Assembly (NCBI GenBank): GCA_011037195.1 | Contig: JAAEAF010009011.1 | Location: 16,585 to 80,584 of the forward strand | Direction: 5' to 3' | Origin: Triatoma infestans | Lineage: Eukaryota > Arthropoda > Insecta > Hemiptera > Reduviidae | Length of the DNA stretch: 64,000 nucleotides | Shown here: positions 1 to 10,925 of the stretch, piece after piece | Numbering within the stretch: position 1 is the stretch's first letter | Layout: the number at the start of each line of letters is the position of its first letter | Made by a program: the position numbers and the translations under genes | The notes under the pieces: model-generated | Seen by the model: only the letters and a program-made list of their open reading frames with translations | Told to the model about the DNA's origin: nothing | The model's database searches: none

Positions 1-975
1 AAGTATTGTAATTGTGTCAAATTTTCGATATCGAGTTTTCACCGGAAATATCCGTTTTGAGGTCCCCTGAGTCTAAAAAAGTGGTTTTCAGCAAATGGTC
101 AGTGTGTGTGTACGTATCTATGTGGACAGCATAGCTTACATACGAAAAATCGTAGAAAGTTCAAACTTGATATTCCGTTTAGGTATCACCATGGGATCCG
201 ACAGTGGGTTATCTGTCAAAATTCCTCGACCGGAAGTTCTACTATTTTTTTGTACTTTTTTGCGATTTTCTCAAAAATGGCACCGACAATTTTTCTTAAA
301 ACTTAGTATATCAACTACACATACAAAGAGCTACAACTTTTATTTGAAACATTTCTCCAAGAAAATTCATTTAAAGACACTTTTGTGGGGGGAGCGGGCG
401 GTGGATTTAGGTTTTCCTCTAAAGTGCTATTTCAGTTTATTACACAATTCTGTCATCTAAATAATATTAATTAAAATTAAATATGTTGTTGAAATTTCGA
501 GTTTGATAAAAAAATCAGAATCAGACCGGAAGTGCGATTTTTACTGAAATATATTTTTACAGTTTTCTGGTATTTTCTCGAAAATTGCTCCAACGATTTT
601 CTTTAAAGTTGGAATGTGTACTATACATATAAAGAGCTACAACTTTTATTTGTAACATTTCATCCTGGCAATGTTATTTAAGGGGGCTTTTTGGGGGAGT
701 GGTGGGGTTATGTTTTTCTCTAAAGTGTTATCATAGTTGATTATACAATTCAGTCGTCCAAACAAAATTATTTAGAAATAAATAGATGGCCAAAATTCTC
801 AGTTTCAAGAAAATTATTAAACCGGAAGTGCGTTTTTTAACTGAACAGCTTTTTAAGTTTTCGACGAATTTCATTAAATATGGTATACTAACTATAAAAT
901 TTGGTAATTTCAATTTTTGAAAACTGGAATAAGAGAAAGTTGTATGAGCGTTTCACAGTAGATATTTTTTTTTTT
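1..975 (+). repeat. Modular ~1 kb repeat family, copy 1 (cut by window edge)
   Basis: This is the first of about a dozen copies of one interspersed family. The copy holds successive modules that each start near CCGGAAGTNC, at about 230, 526 and 822, so the period is close to 296 bases. Each module runs through a stretch resembling GCTCCAACGATTTTCTTTAA, a G-rich block and a cytosine-poor tail. A shorter related module with CCGGAAATATCC precedes them at about 42. The end carries GAGTAAGAGAAAGT-like sequence (here GAATAAGAGAAAG) followed by a T-rich run. Complete copies elsewhere start with the inverse of that end, giving short terminal inverted repeats. No coding capacity is evident. It is probably a non-autonomous mobile element, class unknown. 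Confidence 0.75.
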
Positions 976-1580
976 AAATTTAATATTTGCAATTTTCTTG
1001 CTAACGGCTGCAACTATTTTGTCCAAAACAGTAGTATAACTAGTGAATTAGCTTTCAAGGGTCAAATGTTTTTCAGACCTAGATAATATTACTAAATATT
1101 TAATAAAGTTCCTGACGTTAGCTTCTAAATATGTAATGAGAAAGTCTTGGAAATATTTCACATAGATTTTTCAATTTGAAACTTTGACATTTGTTTTGTG
1201 TTTTCTGAAAGAATGAATTTAAAAAAAAAAAAAAAAATTGAATGGAAATTCAAGTGTACTTAATAAAAAAAAGTTTATCAAATTTTAACAAAGCTCTTAA
1301 GGCCTTTCATAAAGGGCTATTTTTCTTTTGTTATGTTGCACATCAAATACTAAGGAAGATTGATAATGTGTCAGTGAATGTTTTTTGATGGATAAAAGAT
1401 AACTTTTCAGTGCTCTGTATTATCTAGAGCAGTTTAATTTAGGAAAACTTGCTTTTTTTTTCTTTTTTCTTGCAGTCGTGGTAAAAAAGTATTCTAAATG
1501 TAATCCTTAACAGCATGTCCCTCCAATAAAAATCCTGTCGTTTATTCCCATAGTCTTATTTATAGGTGTTTAGTCTCTAT
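976..1580. other. AT-rich spacer, no gene seen
   Basis: The interval holds A and T homopolymers, including a long A-run near 1220, and no sustained open frame or recognisable repeat. Confidence 0.6.
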
Positions 1581-1584
1581 GAGA

Positions 1585-1805
1585 ATTATTATTATAATCG
1601 GGGTGCCTAGGGGCATGGGACCTAAGCCTATATGGCTTTTATCCCCCCCTCCGATACCCCCCCCCCAATTCAACCCCTTAAATAATCTCTCCCGGTAGCC
1701 TACCAGTCAATCTACAATATCCCAAGATATCCTTCAACTCCAACTCACCCAGACAATCCTGCGAGAGTGGTATCCTCCCAAATACACGAAACCTATGAGA
1801 ACAGT
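1585..1805 (-). mobile_element. 3' end of RNase H-type LINE (same family as 6412-7575)
   Basis: Read on the minus strand this matches the terminal part of the elements at 6412-7575 and 57305-57755. Shared parts include the GTTGGAGTTGAAGGATATC-like segment, a G-rich run, a GGCTTAGGTCCCATGCC-like block and a terminal (ATA/ATT)n tail. Only the untranslated tail and the last coding codons remain, so it is a heavily 5'-truncated insertion. Confidence 0.75.
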
Positions 1806-1934
1806 ATTTAATGTGATTTAGTTTTATGGAGTTCAATGGACTTCGTAAAATGAAACCTTAATCTCTCTCTGGCTATACATACATTTAAAAAAGGTTCAAC
1901 TAACAAGAAAACGACAAAAGTTCTTGTGTTTGGA

Positions 1935-3101
1935 GGCATACATATATATATCCTTACTACTACTTACTGCTTGGCGCTACAACCCATTACTGGGTCCTGG
2001 CCTGCTCAAGAATCCTACGCCATGATTCTCTATCCTCAGCCGCAATCCACCAATTCCAGACATTCAGCTGTCTTGCATCATTCGCAACCTGATCCAGCCA
2101 TCTTATTTACGGCCTGCCAACCTTTCTTTTTCCTCCCGGTTTCACCGAACAGCACTCTTCTGGGGATGGCAGTTACTTCCATCCTAACAACGTGGCCTGC
2201 CCATCGCAGTCTTGCCAACTGGATATATTTAACAACATCCACTTCACGAATACAACCTTGCCAATTTCTTGTTGTAACGTATCCTCCACTGTTCATTTTC
2301 CTTGGCTGGACCAAATATCTTTCTTAAAAATCCTTCTTTCAAAGACGGATTAGCTTTTGCTCTGTCCCTTTGGTCATGGTCCATGCTTCAGCTGCATATG
2401 TCAGAACAGGGCGTATTAGCACTTTGTACAGAGTACATTTTGTGGTCCTGGATAAATTACGGCTTTTGATGCATCTCAGGAGCCCATAGTAGCAGTTATT
2501 GGCAGACATGAGCCTCTGGTTTACCTCCTGTTTTACATCATTATTCGCCGTTATCACCGATCCTAGGTATTTAAATACGCGAACCTTTTCAAAGTTGTAA
2601 CCGTTGATCTGGATGCATGAGTTATACACTCGTATCCGATGTAAGGTAGTTCTCTAAGGTAGTGGTCTTATTCTCATTTACTGCCAGCCCAAAGTTTCTT
2701 GCTGCCCGGTCTAAGGAAATAAATGTTTCTTCTACAGCCGCTGAAGACCTTCCAAATATACAATGTCATCGACATACGCTAAGATTTGCACGCTCTCACT
2801 GAAAATTGTGCCTGTGGTTTCAATTGTGGCGTCTCTTCAGGTTGAAGAGAGTGCATGAAGGGGAGTCTCCCTGTCTTAAGCCTTGATCGCATTTAAATTT
2901 GTTTGACAGGTCTCCTTGTATCTTGACACGACTGTTAGTGTCAGCCATGGTCGCACGGACAAGTCTCATCATTGCTTTGTATAATTCTTCGCGGTACACG
3001 CTGTCATAGGCAGCTTTGAAATCCACGAACAGCAGATGAATATTGGTATTGAATTCCTTGGTCTTCGCTAGAATCTGTGGCATACATATATCAAATTTCA
3101 T
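1935..3101 (-). pseudogene. RTE-type LINE reverse transcriptase, 5'-truncated and frameshifted
   Basis: Three minus-strand frames together read as the RT and C-terminal part of an RTE-clade LINE. At 3101-2820 are RT motif A (LFVDFKAAYDSV) and motif B (GLRQGDSPSCTLFNL). At about 2790-2760 lies motif C as LAYVDDI. At 2629-2339 is the thumb (FKYLGSVITANNDV, then YKVLIRPVLTYAAEAWT). At 2314-2078 is the RLRWAGHVVRM motif typical of this clade, and a shifted frame continues with AEDRESWRRIL to about 1985. The endonuclease and N-terminal RT are absent. Frameshifts separate the blocks, so it cannot encode an active protein. The 3' end is a short TAGTAG-type tail near 1940. Confidence 0.85.
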
Positions 3102-3760
3102 AAAATAGAAAAATCTGGAAAACTTATAATGGTTGTTTTTGCGGACAGCAAGATCCGTAGTGCATAATGTAGTTCATAAATCAAGGGCAAACCATCATTG
3201 CTGAGAAATGTACTGTGAAATTCTAGACCGCATTCAGTTAAAACTTCAAAAAAATTTTGATCCGATTTCAATAATCACTTTCTTACACAAATTTACTTCT
3301 CAAGATAATCCAATGACCTCATAAAGCAAAACTCTCTCAGCATAAAATGATGGAAATTAGATGGGAAGCTTTACCCCAAACCACCATACTCTCCAAACCC
3401 CTCGTCAACAGACTGTGTTATCTTTTCACAGCTTTGGTAACAAAGTTAGGTAGAAATGTTTCGATAATCGGCTAAGCTTAGAATTGGTATTCTGACTTTT
3501 TAACAATAAACAAAGAAATATTTTATTCGTTATCATTTTTATTCACAAACATTTTATTTGTATTCTAGGATTTTGTTATTTTATTTTATTGGGTAAAAGT
3601 ATAGTTCAATATTTAATTATAATAGAATACAAGTTTGTTTGTTAGTTTATATTTCTTCTTCCGACCTACCAAAAAATTCCGCTACATTTTCTAAGGAATC
3701 TTAACTTAATTTATATTTGGCGGAAAAGACACAGAATCTTTCTTTACGGAACTTATGTTT
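3102..3760. other. AT-rich spacer
   Basis: No open frame or repeat is recognised. The right part (about 3480-3760) may be the degraded upstream portion of the PLE fragment that follows, but I see no motif to prove this. Confidence 0.4.
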
Positions 3761-4395
3761 CACAACATTATATTTCATCATTTAATTCTTATTACCCCAA
3801 CCATTGAAACGTCTTCTATCCGAATCCTTAAAAATTCATCTCCATCCGAACTCTATCAATTTTAAAAAAGACAAAGAAATCATAACTTCCACTTATAATA
3901 ATATTTTTCTAACGCCAAAAAAAGACACTCGCCAGTAATATTGTTGTTCCAAATTTGAAATTGCCACGCCTCATATAAACATTTTTCTTAACCCTCCCAC
4001 CACCATTTAACAGTTTTTTTTTTTTAATTTTAAAAGCGCTCTCTTTTCATTTCAAACGTTTTCCTACCCTAAAGATATCTTTATCTTTTTTATTTTTTCT
4101 TAGTTTTAATATCATTTAATTTAATTGACTGTCACTACTGTGTTATAATTTCTTGTTTTCATAATATCTTATGCTCAATCTGTTCTGTTAATATTTCTTT
4201 AATTTAAATTTTTCTTTTATTTGTTATAAATCAATGCACTTTTTTTCTTCACTACAACACTATACAATAATGTACCTTTTCTCCAATAAATTTTGCAGAG
4301 CTCCTGAAGAAGGGCACCAATGGTACCCGAAACAACGTAGGAGCAACAAAGTATTCCTTTTTCTTTAAAAACTCCTCTGGCCATTGCCGTATAAA
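3761..4395 (+). pseudogene. Penelope-like element 3' end: endonuclease C-terminus plus tail
   Basis: At about 3811-3905 the plus strand reads KRLLSESLKIHLHPNSIN followed by KKDKEIITSTYNNIF. This closely parallels the C-terminal GIY-YIG endonuclease segment seen at 11200-11330 and 17490-17620. The rest of the protein is missing. About 400 bases downstream is a hammerhead-like motif (4298-4345), then a CTCTGGCCAT block also present after the motif at 8508. The order, endonuclease C-terminus, AT-rich spacer, ribozyme-like motif and short tail, is that expected at a PLE 3' end. The copy is 5'-truncated and degenerate. Confidence 0.75.
4298..4345 (+). ncRNA. Degenerate hammerhead-like motif in PLE tail
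   Basis: Core CTGAAGA lies at 4304-4310. A hairpin GGGCACC-AAT-GGTACCC follows, with one unpaired base, then GAAAC. The sequence after GAAAC (AACGTAGG) departs from the CGTC of better copies. Outer strands GCTC (4300-4303) and GAGC (4341-4344) can pair, but not in the register the cleavage site needs. It is probably a decayed ribozyme. Confidence 0.45.
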
Positions 4396-4572
4396 CATCT
4401 TATTATAATTATTACTTTATTACCGTTGATAATAGGGCATAGAAATACAATATTCATTGCAAGGCTATTACGTGGTGGTCATTTATTTTTTTATAGTTAT
4501 TTATATGCAGATGTTTGTTCTGTATTTAAGGCTGGAACTCTTGGGTAGAACCAAATAATATTATCTTCAAAG

Positions 4573-4790
4573 GTCAGACGGGGTTCAGAAGAGGATTTTC
4601 TACAATTGACAATCACTTAACTGTAACTAGCTTGGCCCAATTTTGAAATTTAATAGCAAACTTTATTTTCTATTTTTTTTCTTTGTAGACTTCAGTAATG
4701 AGTTTGGTATCATAGATCGCCTTGCTGTTTTTTATAAGCTGCATAATTTATCAAATTGTAGCAATTGTTGGCCGTTAGAATTGATGAGAA
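4573..4790 (+). pseudogene. LINE reverse transcriptase, left part of a split copy
   Basis: The plus strand reads TGFRRGFSTIDNHLTV (about 4577-4625), the conserved segment upstream of RT motif A. It then reads FVDFSNEFGIIDRLAVFYKL (about 4680-4740), which is motif A with the catalytic Asp replaced in context (FSNEFG for the usual FSKAFD). The frame then decays. The PLE on the opposite strand begins at about 4791. RT motif C and the thumb of a LINE reappear beyond it at 5690-6130 in the same orientation, so the two pieces probably belong to one LINE interrupted by the PLE. Confidence 0.65.
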
Positions 4791-4869
4791 GTATCTGTTG
4801 GTTGGCTGATCGGCCGAAGGGTATCAAAAAAAACACCAACAATTTTTCTCTCAAGTGTTTTTTATTAGT

Positions 4870-4913
4870 AAACCGACGTTTCGACAAACATTGTTTGTCT
4901 TCTTCAGGGGCTA
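4870..4913 (-). ncRNA. Hammerhead-like motif at PLE end
   Basis: On the minus strand, core CTGAAGA is followed by a perfect 7-bp stem GACAAAC/GTTTGTC with loop AAT, then GAAA and CGTC. Stem I is weaker than at 32218: CC/GG pairs continue only if a C is bulged. The placement at the PLE terminus supports a ribozyme origin; activity is doubtful. Confidence 0.6.
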
Positions 4914-5224
4914 TCTACAAAGGAAACAAAATATACATAAAAACACAAAAATTATGGCAAACAGAACAATAAAAAAATTTAACGGAAAACAAATAGTGTA
5001 ATGAAAAATCTATTTATTGTATGAAAACCAAAACTAATATTGTAATGGAAAACAGATAGTGTAGAAAAATTATAGAAATGTTACAGACCTTAGATTGAAA
5101 AATTTGTATGTTCTATCATTACATGTTCAATTACTACTGTGGTATGTGAGTACTATCAGTGAAAGGTTGAGAAGGTACGCAGAGGAATGTGATGGTGGTG
5201 GTGGTGGTGGTGGGGGGAGTACCG

Positions 5225-5659
5225 TTAGGAATTGTTGGAGTGAAGGGAAGAAGTAGGACAAATTTTGGGGTTGACGATGAGGAATAAATCGTCCACATAT
5301 TTAAATATATGTGAAATTGAGGTGTCAAGGATAGGGAGGACAGTGTCTAGAAGGTCGTTCATGATGATATTGGCCAGAGCAGGAGCTAGGCAATTGCCCA
5401 TGGCCAAACCATCTTTTTGAAGATGGAAAACAAAGTATCCTGATTTGCAGCAAAGATTTAGTGTTTCGATGAAGAGATCAAAAGGGATAGTGGTGTGCGG
5501 TTCTATTAGTGCCCAGTTCTTAGAGACTAATGTGATGACTTTGTCTAGTGGGATGTTGGTAAACAGGGAGGAAACATCAAGCGAGATCATGTTATACCGG
5601 GGCGGGATTCTAGTCGATTTGATTTTTTTGATGAAGTGAAATGAGTTTTTAACATGCAT
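5225..5659 (-). pseudogene. Penelope-like reverse transcriptase fragment
   Basis: This 144-codon frame matches the catalytic half of a PLE RT, the enzyme that copies element RNA at a nicked target. Visible motifs are SLDVSSLFTNIP at about residues 26-37 (motif A region, PLE style), GLAMGNCLAPALANI at about 83-97 (motif B) and FKYVDDLFLIV at about 118-128 (motif C with YVDD). The N-terminal fingers are missing and the frame runs out soon after motif C into low-complexity sequence. The VSSLFTNIP and AMGNCLAPALAN wording separates it from the LINE RTs elsewhere in the window. It is clearly not functional alone. Confidence 0.9.
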
Positions 5660-5689
5660 TATTTACGTTTATCAAACTAAAATGATAGA

Positions 5690-6130
5690 GAGGCACACTA
5701 GGAAAGTGTTTATGCTGTTGTTTGGAGCAAAAATGGCATCTCCCAGCGATTTTGAGCCAACTCTGGCTTCTTCATAAATGATATGAAGAAGCTTCTTGCT
5801 TTTCATAAATGATATGCCAGAAGAACTGGGTGAAGGGATAAAAATTATAAGGAAATAGACAGCTAAATAAGTTGGGGTATGCGGACGACATAGTTATTTT
5901 CGTTAAAGAATCTGAAAATATATACAGATTAATGGAATTTAAGTAGTGCATCTGTCTAAATCTACGATTGCTTATTTTTTGAAGTAAAAGTGAACGCGAA
6001 AAATTGGAAATTGGAAAAGAAATGAAATAGGCATAGTTAATTGTTTTAAATTCTTAGGAATCTATTTAACTCCAACACGTAATATGAAAAGAACATTTCT
6101 CATACAAGACTAAAATTGCTTGTATTTTCT
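5690..6130 (+). pseudogene. LINE reverse transcriptase, right part of the split copy
   Basis: The plus strand carries FINDM-like and PEELGEGIKI segments near 5780-5840, RT motif C as LGYADDIVIFVKES at about 5873-5915, and a thumb segment FKFLGIYLTP at about 6045-6075. Frameshifts and stops separate them. A short duplication of TTCATAAATGATATG occurs at about 5771 and 5804. Orientation and order fit the missing half of the RT at 4573-4790. Confidence 0.65.
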
Positions 6131-6184
6131 TGACTAAGACTTGATATTCTATTAATAATTTTTTCTATTAAAAATAAATACTTC

Positions 6185-6392
6185 TTGCAATGACCACTTC
6201 CAAGCGCCACTGTATATCCAATGCTGGGTATTTTTTCATTGGCATCACTTGTAACCTGCACATTTATAGAAGCTGTTACCTTTTCTGTTTATATAATCGT
6301 CTCCAAATTTCTTTTTAATTTCTACATGTGTACAATCTAATGCACCCACAACTGTAGCAAATACGAAATTTTGAGAGCCACTCCGTTTTAGC
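6185..6392 (-). pseudogene. PIF/Harbinger transposase fragment
   Basis: The minus strand reads VVGALDCTHVEIKKKFGDDYINRKG. After a frameshift it continues ASINVQVTSDANEKI, then a GSGHCK-like remnant. These match the DDE_Tnp_4 transposase block of PIF/Harbinger elements (ALDCTHV with the first catalytic Asp, YxNRKG, SINVQ with the following DAN). Only about 70 codons survive. No terminal inverted repeats were found nearby. Confidence 0.75.
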
Positions 6393-6411
6393 ATTGTTTA
6401 TTTCCTTAGTA

Positions 6412-7575
6412 AGTTGAAGCTATGAAGGGTTATCTTAGAATGAGGTGTAAGAGAGAATGGGTGAGAACCTTCCGGGGGGGTGGGGGGGTGGATCACACTA
6501 GGATCGCAGATGAGATTTGGCAAGTAAACCAATTTCTGCTATCTAAAATTGATGAGACGAGCGAGAAGGGATTATGAGATTAGTATTGGTAGTCTAGGGG
6601 ATAACACCCTTACGTGGCTAATGGAGGCCGGTAACGGCATTATTCGCTGCTATTCGGATGGCTCAAGGCAGGAGGGAACTGGCCTGTCACGAGCGGAAGC
6701 ATGGTTGCAGGAGTTGGATGGGGGGAGTTCGGTGGCCTTGGGTGGTTTAGCCACTGTCTTTCAGTCTGAGGTTGTGGGTATTATCGAATGCTGCTGCCTT
6801 GCGGGGGAGTAGCAGGAAGAGTTTAAAGAGGTGCAGATATTTTCTGATAGTCAAGGCCGCACTGAGGGCTTTGAGCAAGCCGTGTTGGAGTTCGAAATTG
6901 GTAGGAGAATGTAGGAAAAGGCTTAATACCTTAGCTCGTAGGGGTAAGGGCGACTCTATTGGGTACCCGGACATGCGGGAATAGAGGGTAATGAGAGGGC
7001 GGATCGGCTGGCTAGGGAGTGATCCTCTTTACCTTTTTGTGGTCCCGAGCCAGCCCTTGCCGTCACTAAGAGGTTCTGTGATAAACAGATTAGACTTTGG
7101 AAGACAAGAGTCTTGGAGAAACGCAGAGAGGACACGCAGGGGTGCCTCCATGCTAAAAGATTTATAAAAAGAATCAGGCAGGGGGTTTCGGATTACCTCC
7201 TGTCCCTTAGTAAGACAAGTCTGAGGACCTTGGTGGGTGTAGTGACTGGACACAATTGGGTCCAAGGGAGGATGTCCAGTCCCATTTGCTAGAACTGTGA
7301 TGATGGAGTTCGGGAAACGGTGTATCACTAGTTATGTCCTGTTTCGCTGGCACTAGGTTTCGTGTATTCGGGAGGCACCACTCTGGCGGGATTGCCTGGT
7401 AAGTTGGAGTTACAGGATATCTTAGGATATCGCAGATTGACCGGTAGACTACCGGGGAAGATTAATTAGGGGGATAAATTGGGGGGAAACGCGGGGATAA
7501 AAGCAATACAGGCTTAGGTCCCAAGCCATTAGGCACCCGGATTCAATAATAATAATAATAATAATAAAAATAATA
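6412..7575 (+). pseudogene. RNase H domain and 3' end of a Jockey/R1-superfamily LINE
   Basis: The plus strand reads as an RNase H domain and C-terminal region of a non-LTR retrotransposon, broken by frameshifts. Visible are CYSDGSRQEGTG (first catalytic Asp, near 6650), LATVFQSEVVGI (catalytic Glu, near 6745-6780), IFSDSQ then AALRALSK in another frame (second Asp, near 6840-6885) and WVPGHAGIEGNERADRLA (near 6957-7015). A C-terminal zinc-knuckle remnant (CxNCDDGV...) follows near 7285. The element ends in GGCACCCGGATTCAATAAT and an (AAT)n tail. The RT is absent. Shorter relatives lie at 1585-1805, 57305-57755 and 60365-61160. Confidence 0.85.
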
Positions 7576-8440
7576 ATAATATAATAATAATAATAATAGT
7601 AAGTTGATGGATACTTTTTCCATAATACATAATACTGTTCATAATAATAGCTACAATCTTACACACATGGTACGATCCACTCCGAGATCTACTACAAAGC
7701 TGCTCTGGAAATTTGGATCACTGAGGCAATGTAAAAATATTTCCATCTTTTTGTCTTTTTGTAAATGCTCCTGCCCCTATTTTCAGCAAGATCGTCCGAA
7801 ATAAATAATTGCTAATGATGTCAACACTCTCATTTACTTTCAAATCGTAATAATTTTTTGTAAATATCGGCACTTAAATGTTGACATTGTTTTACAATTT
7901 TTTCTTCATCGTACAAGCGAAAATGCAGCCATGTGTAAGCAAACAACCATGGCAAGTTTTTAGTTTCATCCACTTCACAAATTCTAGAGCATTTAAATCT
8001 AGCCAGCAGGATTTTCTCACTTTTATTCACAGTATTTACTTATGAGTATGAGTATTTACTCTTTCTATTCACTTGATGACAAGTATATACTTAAGAATTG
8101 GCAAGTAAAAACCTTCTATTCGTTTTATTCACCTATCCTAATATAATATTTTATAGAATCAAATATCTCAGTAGTTTTAATTTTATGAAATATATAGAAT
8201 TGATTAGTTTTACTGAATTCAAGATAGATGTTCAATGTTTGCAGTTTTATTTTAACAAGTTAACATTAAGAGCCTGTTTTGAGATCAGCAAAAATTTTAA
8301 TCTCATTAAATGAAATCATGAATACGATAAATATTTTATTTCAGTACAGCAATTTCTGTTATGTTTTGTCTAAAAATCAATCTTTCAGTCTTTATTTTTC
8401 TAATAATTATATATACAAGCCGCCATCTGTAATAAACTTT
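7576..8440. other. AT-rich interval, nothing recognised
   Basis: Short open frames occur on both strands, but none carries a motif I recognise. The right end may be the degraded body of the PLE tail at 8441-8610. Confidence 0.4.
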
Positions 8441-8610
8441 ATAAATAGTTAAATTTTAAATATTAGTTTATTGTTACTTATAATAAATTGTCTTGTTTTT
8501 TCATGCAGTTCCTGAGGAAGGACATCAAAGGTGTCCGAAACATTGTAAAAAATAAATATTTTTTAAAGTTGAAAAGTTCTCTTTGGCCATGCCAACTATC
8601 ATTTTGTTTG
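8441..8610 (+). mobile_element. PLE tail with hammerhead-like motif
   Basis: Core CTGAGGA (8512-8518) is followed by a hairpin GGACATC-AAAG-GTGTCC with one mismatch, then GAAAC. The next bases (ATTG) differ from the CGTC of the copy at 18451, so the cleavage site is lost. Flanks match the other tails: CATGCAGTT before the core and CTCTTTGGCCATGCCAAC after it. No PLE coding sequence was seen upstream. Confidence 0.6.
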
Positions 8611-10477
8611 TAACATATTCAAGTATTTAAACAGACTCACTCACATAATATACACATATGTGGTGTATGTGTGTGACCTTAAACAAGAGGATAATAATAG
8701 CGCTATACTACGATAGGTGTATATGTATTATACACATACATCTCATATACAATTTAGTAGTTACCAGTTTTCAATTAACGACCCCGATCCAAACAGCAAC
8801 GTTAAGACCTGAACTATGATTGAATTAGATTGTAGCGACATTATATTAGTTGGGTGCCAGCGTATTAGAAAGCCGCGGGTCAATAATATATATGTGCGAG
8901 ATCGATCAGTCGCACATTGACGTTAAAATCTATTTATCCCCCAGGTTTTAGTTTTTATTGTTATATTATTATTTCGGCCAGTTATTTTGAAAATAAAATG
9001 TCATATTTCTTTTCAGTACTAAAAGTCCATACTGTGACGACGCCAGCGCTTGACAGGTCACCGCTCAGCATTATCAGTCCTTAATGACATAACAAATCTT
9101 GAAGAGTCTAACTTTTAATACAACTATGTTAAACCTTCAAGAAGTGTTAGCGAACAAACCAGTATCTCTTATAGGTCGGGTCCATCAGACTATCTTCGCC
9201 CAACGGTCTTCTCACAAGTCGCTCTATCAATCTTCTATTCTTACGCTACAATCTTCCTTACTAAGTAAAACGGTTAAATATACATTGTGACCAATATAAC
9301 TAGTGCGTGTTTCGCTTCTTCAATCCCACATTGCCACCATTATAGCGCTCGCATACTGATGGAATTACATCAAGCTAATCAAACAATGGCTACGAACTAA
9401 TGGCCACTGACATCTTTAAACAACAAACTGAAATGGAGCCACAGTAAGCCCCGAAAGACACTTTTCTGTAAACCTTTATTCGGAAGAATAAATCATCATA
9501 AGGCAGAGTCGGATTAGATCAGCATATAGATATATTACCGAACTGGTGAAGTATATATTTACTTGGCTGCAAGGATCATACTAACAGAAGCAAATTCCAG
9601 TTAATTTAAAGGTAGTAGACTGTCTAGCAATAAACAGAAATCTGGGAAACTATATGCTGGGTTTTCATGTTTACACTGATAAGCTTACAGGAGCATAGAA
9701 TTTACTGGGGCAATTATTTCTTGTATGCTACTCTAATTTCATTTAGCCATCACTTCTGAGGGGGGAAAAGTTAGCGGTCGTCTTAGAGGTACTTAAGTTA
9801 TTTGAGATAATCTTGAAGGTATCTAATCTGGGGCATAGAACAGACTTTATTCAGGAATATTCTAATATTTTATTTCTGCCAGACATTCGATACATTCTTT
9901 TTTAAATCTTGACAAAGAATGCTTCTTTTATATCCTTAATTATGAAGAGGAAACGAGACGAGCTTTAAACGAGAACCAAAAGATCAAATTGGAAAAACAA
10001 GGGTTCAGTGGGCACTTTATTCTCTTTAAAATGGATGTTATGGATGTTCGGAATGCAAATTATGATTTAAGGTTATTATGTACGCTTCAAACTGATTTCT
10101 GCTAGACTAGAAGTCAGTGTAAACGTGGCAATGTAGGAATAAAGTATGTAATGGAATCAATACACTTTTGAGGAAATTCTCTAAAATAGCACTGAGAATG
10201 TCATTGTTGGTACTAGACGTATGAAGCGCCTAGCATCACTCTAAACGCGTTCTACCTCCATCAGTCTTGCCACTGCACTGTTTGGACGGATAGGCTATAA
10301 CTTTAGAAGCCAAGCTTCCCCTGAAAGCGAGTTTTCTTATTTTAGTCTCTTAGAATTATATTCAAATAACACTATGTCCCCTCCTTAAGAAAACCAGACA
10401 GAAAGTAATAGTGAATGCAATAGTAAATCTAAATACATATGAAATGTAATTGGTATGTTGGGTTGTTGTAGTTTGCA
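8611..10477. other. Unassigned interval
   Basis: I see no gene or repeat shared with the rest of the window. It includes a CA/TG-rich patch at 8640-8690 and less AT-biased sequence at 9000-9420 without a convincing reading frame. Confidence 0.4.
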
Positions 10478-10925
10478 CTGCGTTTTTACTGAAATGAATT
10501 TTTCAGTTTTCTGGTATTTTCTTGAAAACGGCTCCAACGATTTTCATTAAACTAGGAATATGAACTACACATTTAGAGAGCTAAAATTTTTATTTGAAAT
10601 ATTTCTCCAGGTGCAGTCATTTAAAGGGCCTTTTGGGGGATTGGTTGGGGTATGTTTTTCTCTAAAGTGCCAGCGTAGTTGATTATACAATTTTACCACC
10701 CATACACAAAATTAATTAGAAATAAATAGATGGCAAAAATTCCGAGTATCATGAAAATTAGTAAACCGGAAGTGCGCTTTTACTGAACATTTTTTTTCGT
10801 TTTCGACGAACTCCAACGAATTTCATCAAATTTTGTACACAAACCATAAAATTTGTCAATTAGGTACAATTTTGAAAACTGGAGTAAGAGAAAGTTGTGT
10901 GAGTGTTTCACACCAGATTTTTTTA
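10478..10925 (+). repeat. Modular ~1 kb repeat family, 5'-truncated copy
   Basis: Contains the last one and a half modules: TGCGTTTTTACTGAAATG, the GGCTCCAACGATTTTC block, the G-rich block near 10635, CCGGAAGTGCGCTTTTACTG near 10766, and the terminal GAGTAAGAGAAAGTTGTGTG near 10880. It is followed directly by the PLE fragment at 10926. Confidence 0.75.

Larger units (their letters stand above)
4791..5665 (-). mobile_element. Penelope-like element, 5'-truncated, with terminal hammerhead-like motif
   Basis: On the minus strand this contains the C-terminal part of a PLE reverse transcriptase (5659-5225), a decayed downstream region, a hammerhead-like motif (4913-4870) and a terminal segment ending near GGCCGATCAGCCAAC. 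The same terminal segment occurs on the plus strand at 32265-32330. The endonuclease domain is not recognisable; a CCACCACCACCACC run replaces coding sequence at about 5195-5215. It sits between two parts of a plus-strand LINE, indicating insertion into that LINE. Confidence 0.8.

Noticed and set aside
8851..8866. Possible tRNA-Lys primer binding site on the minus strand (TGGCACCCAAC)
   Set aside because: Only 10-11 bases match and no LTR end (CA) precedes it.
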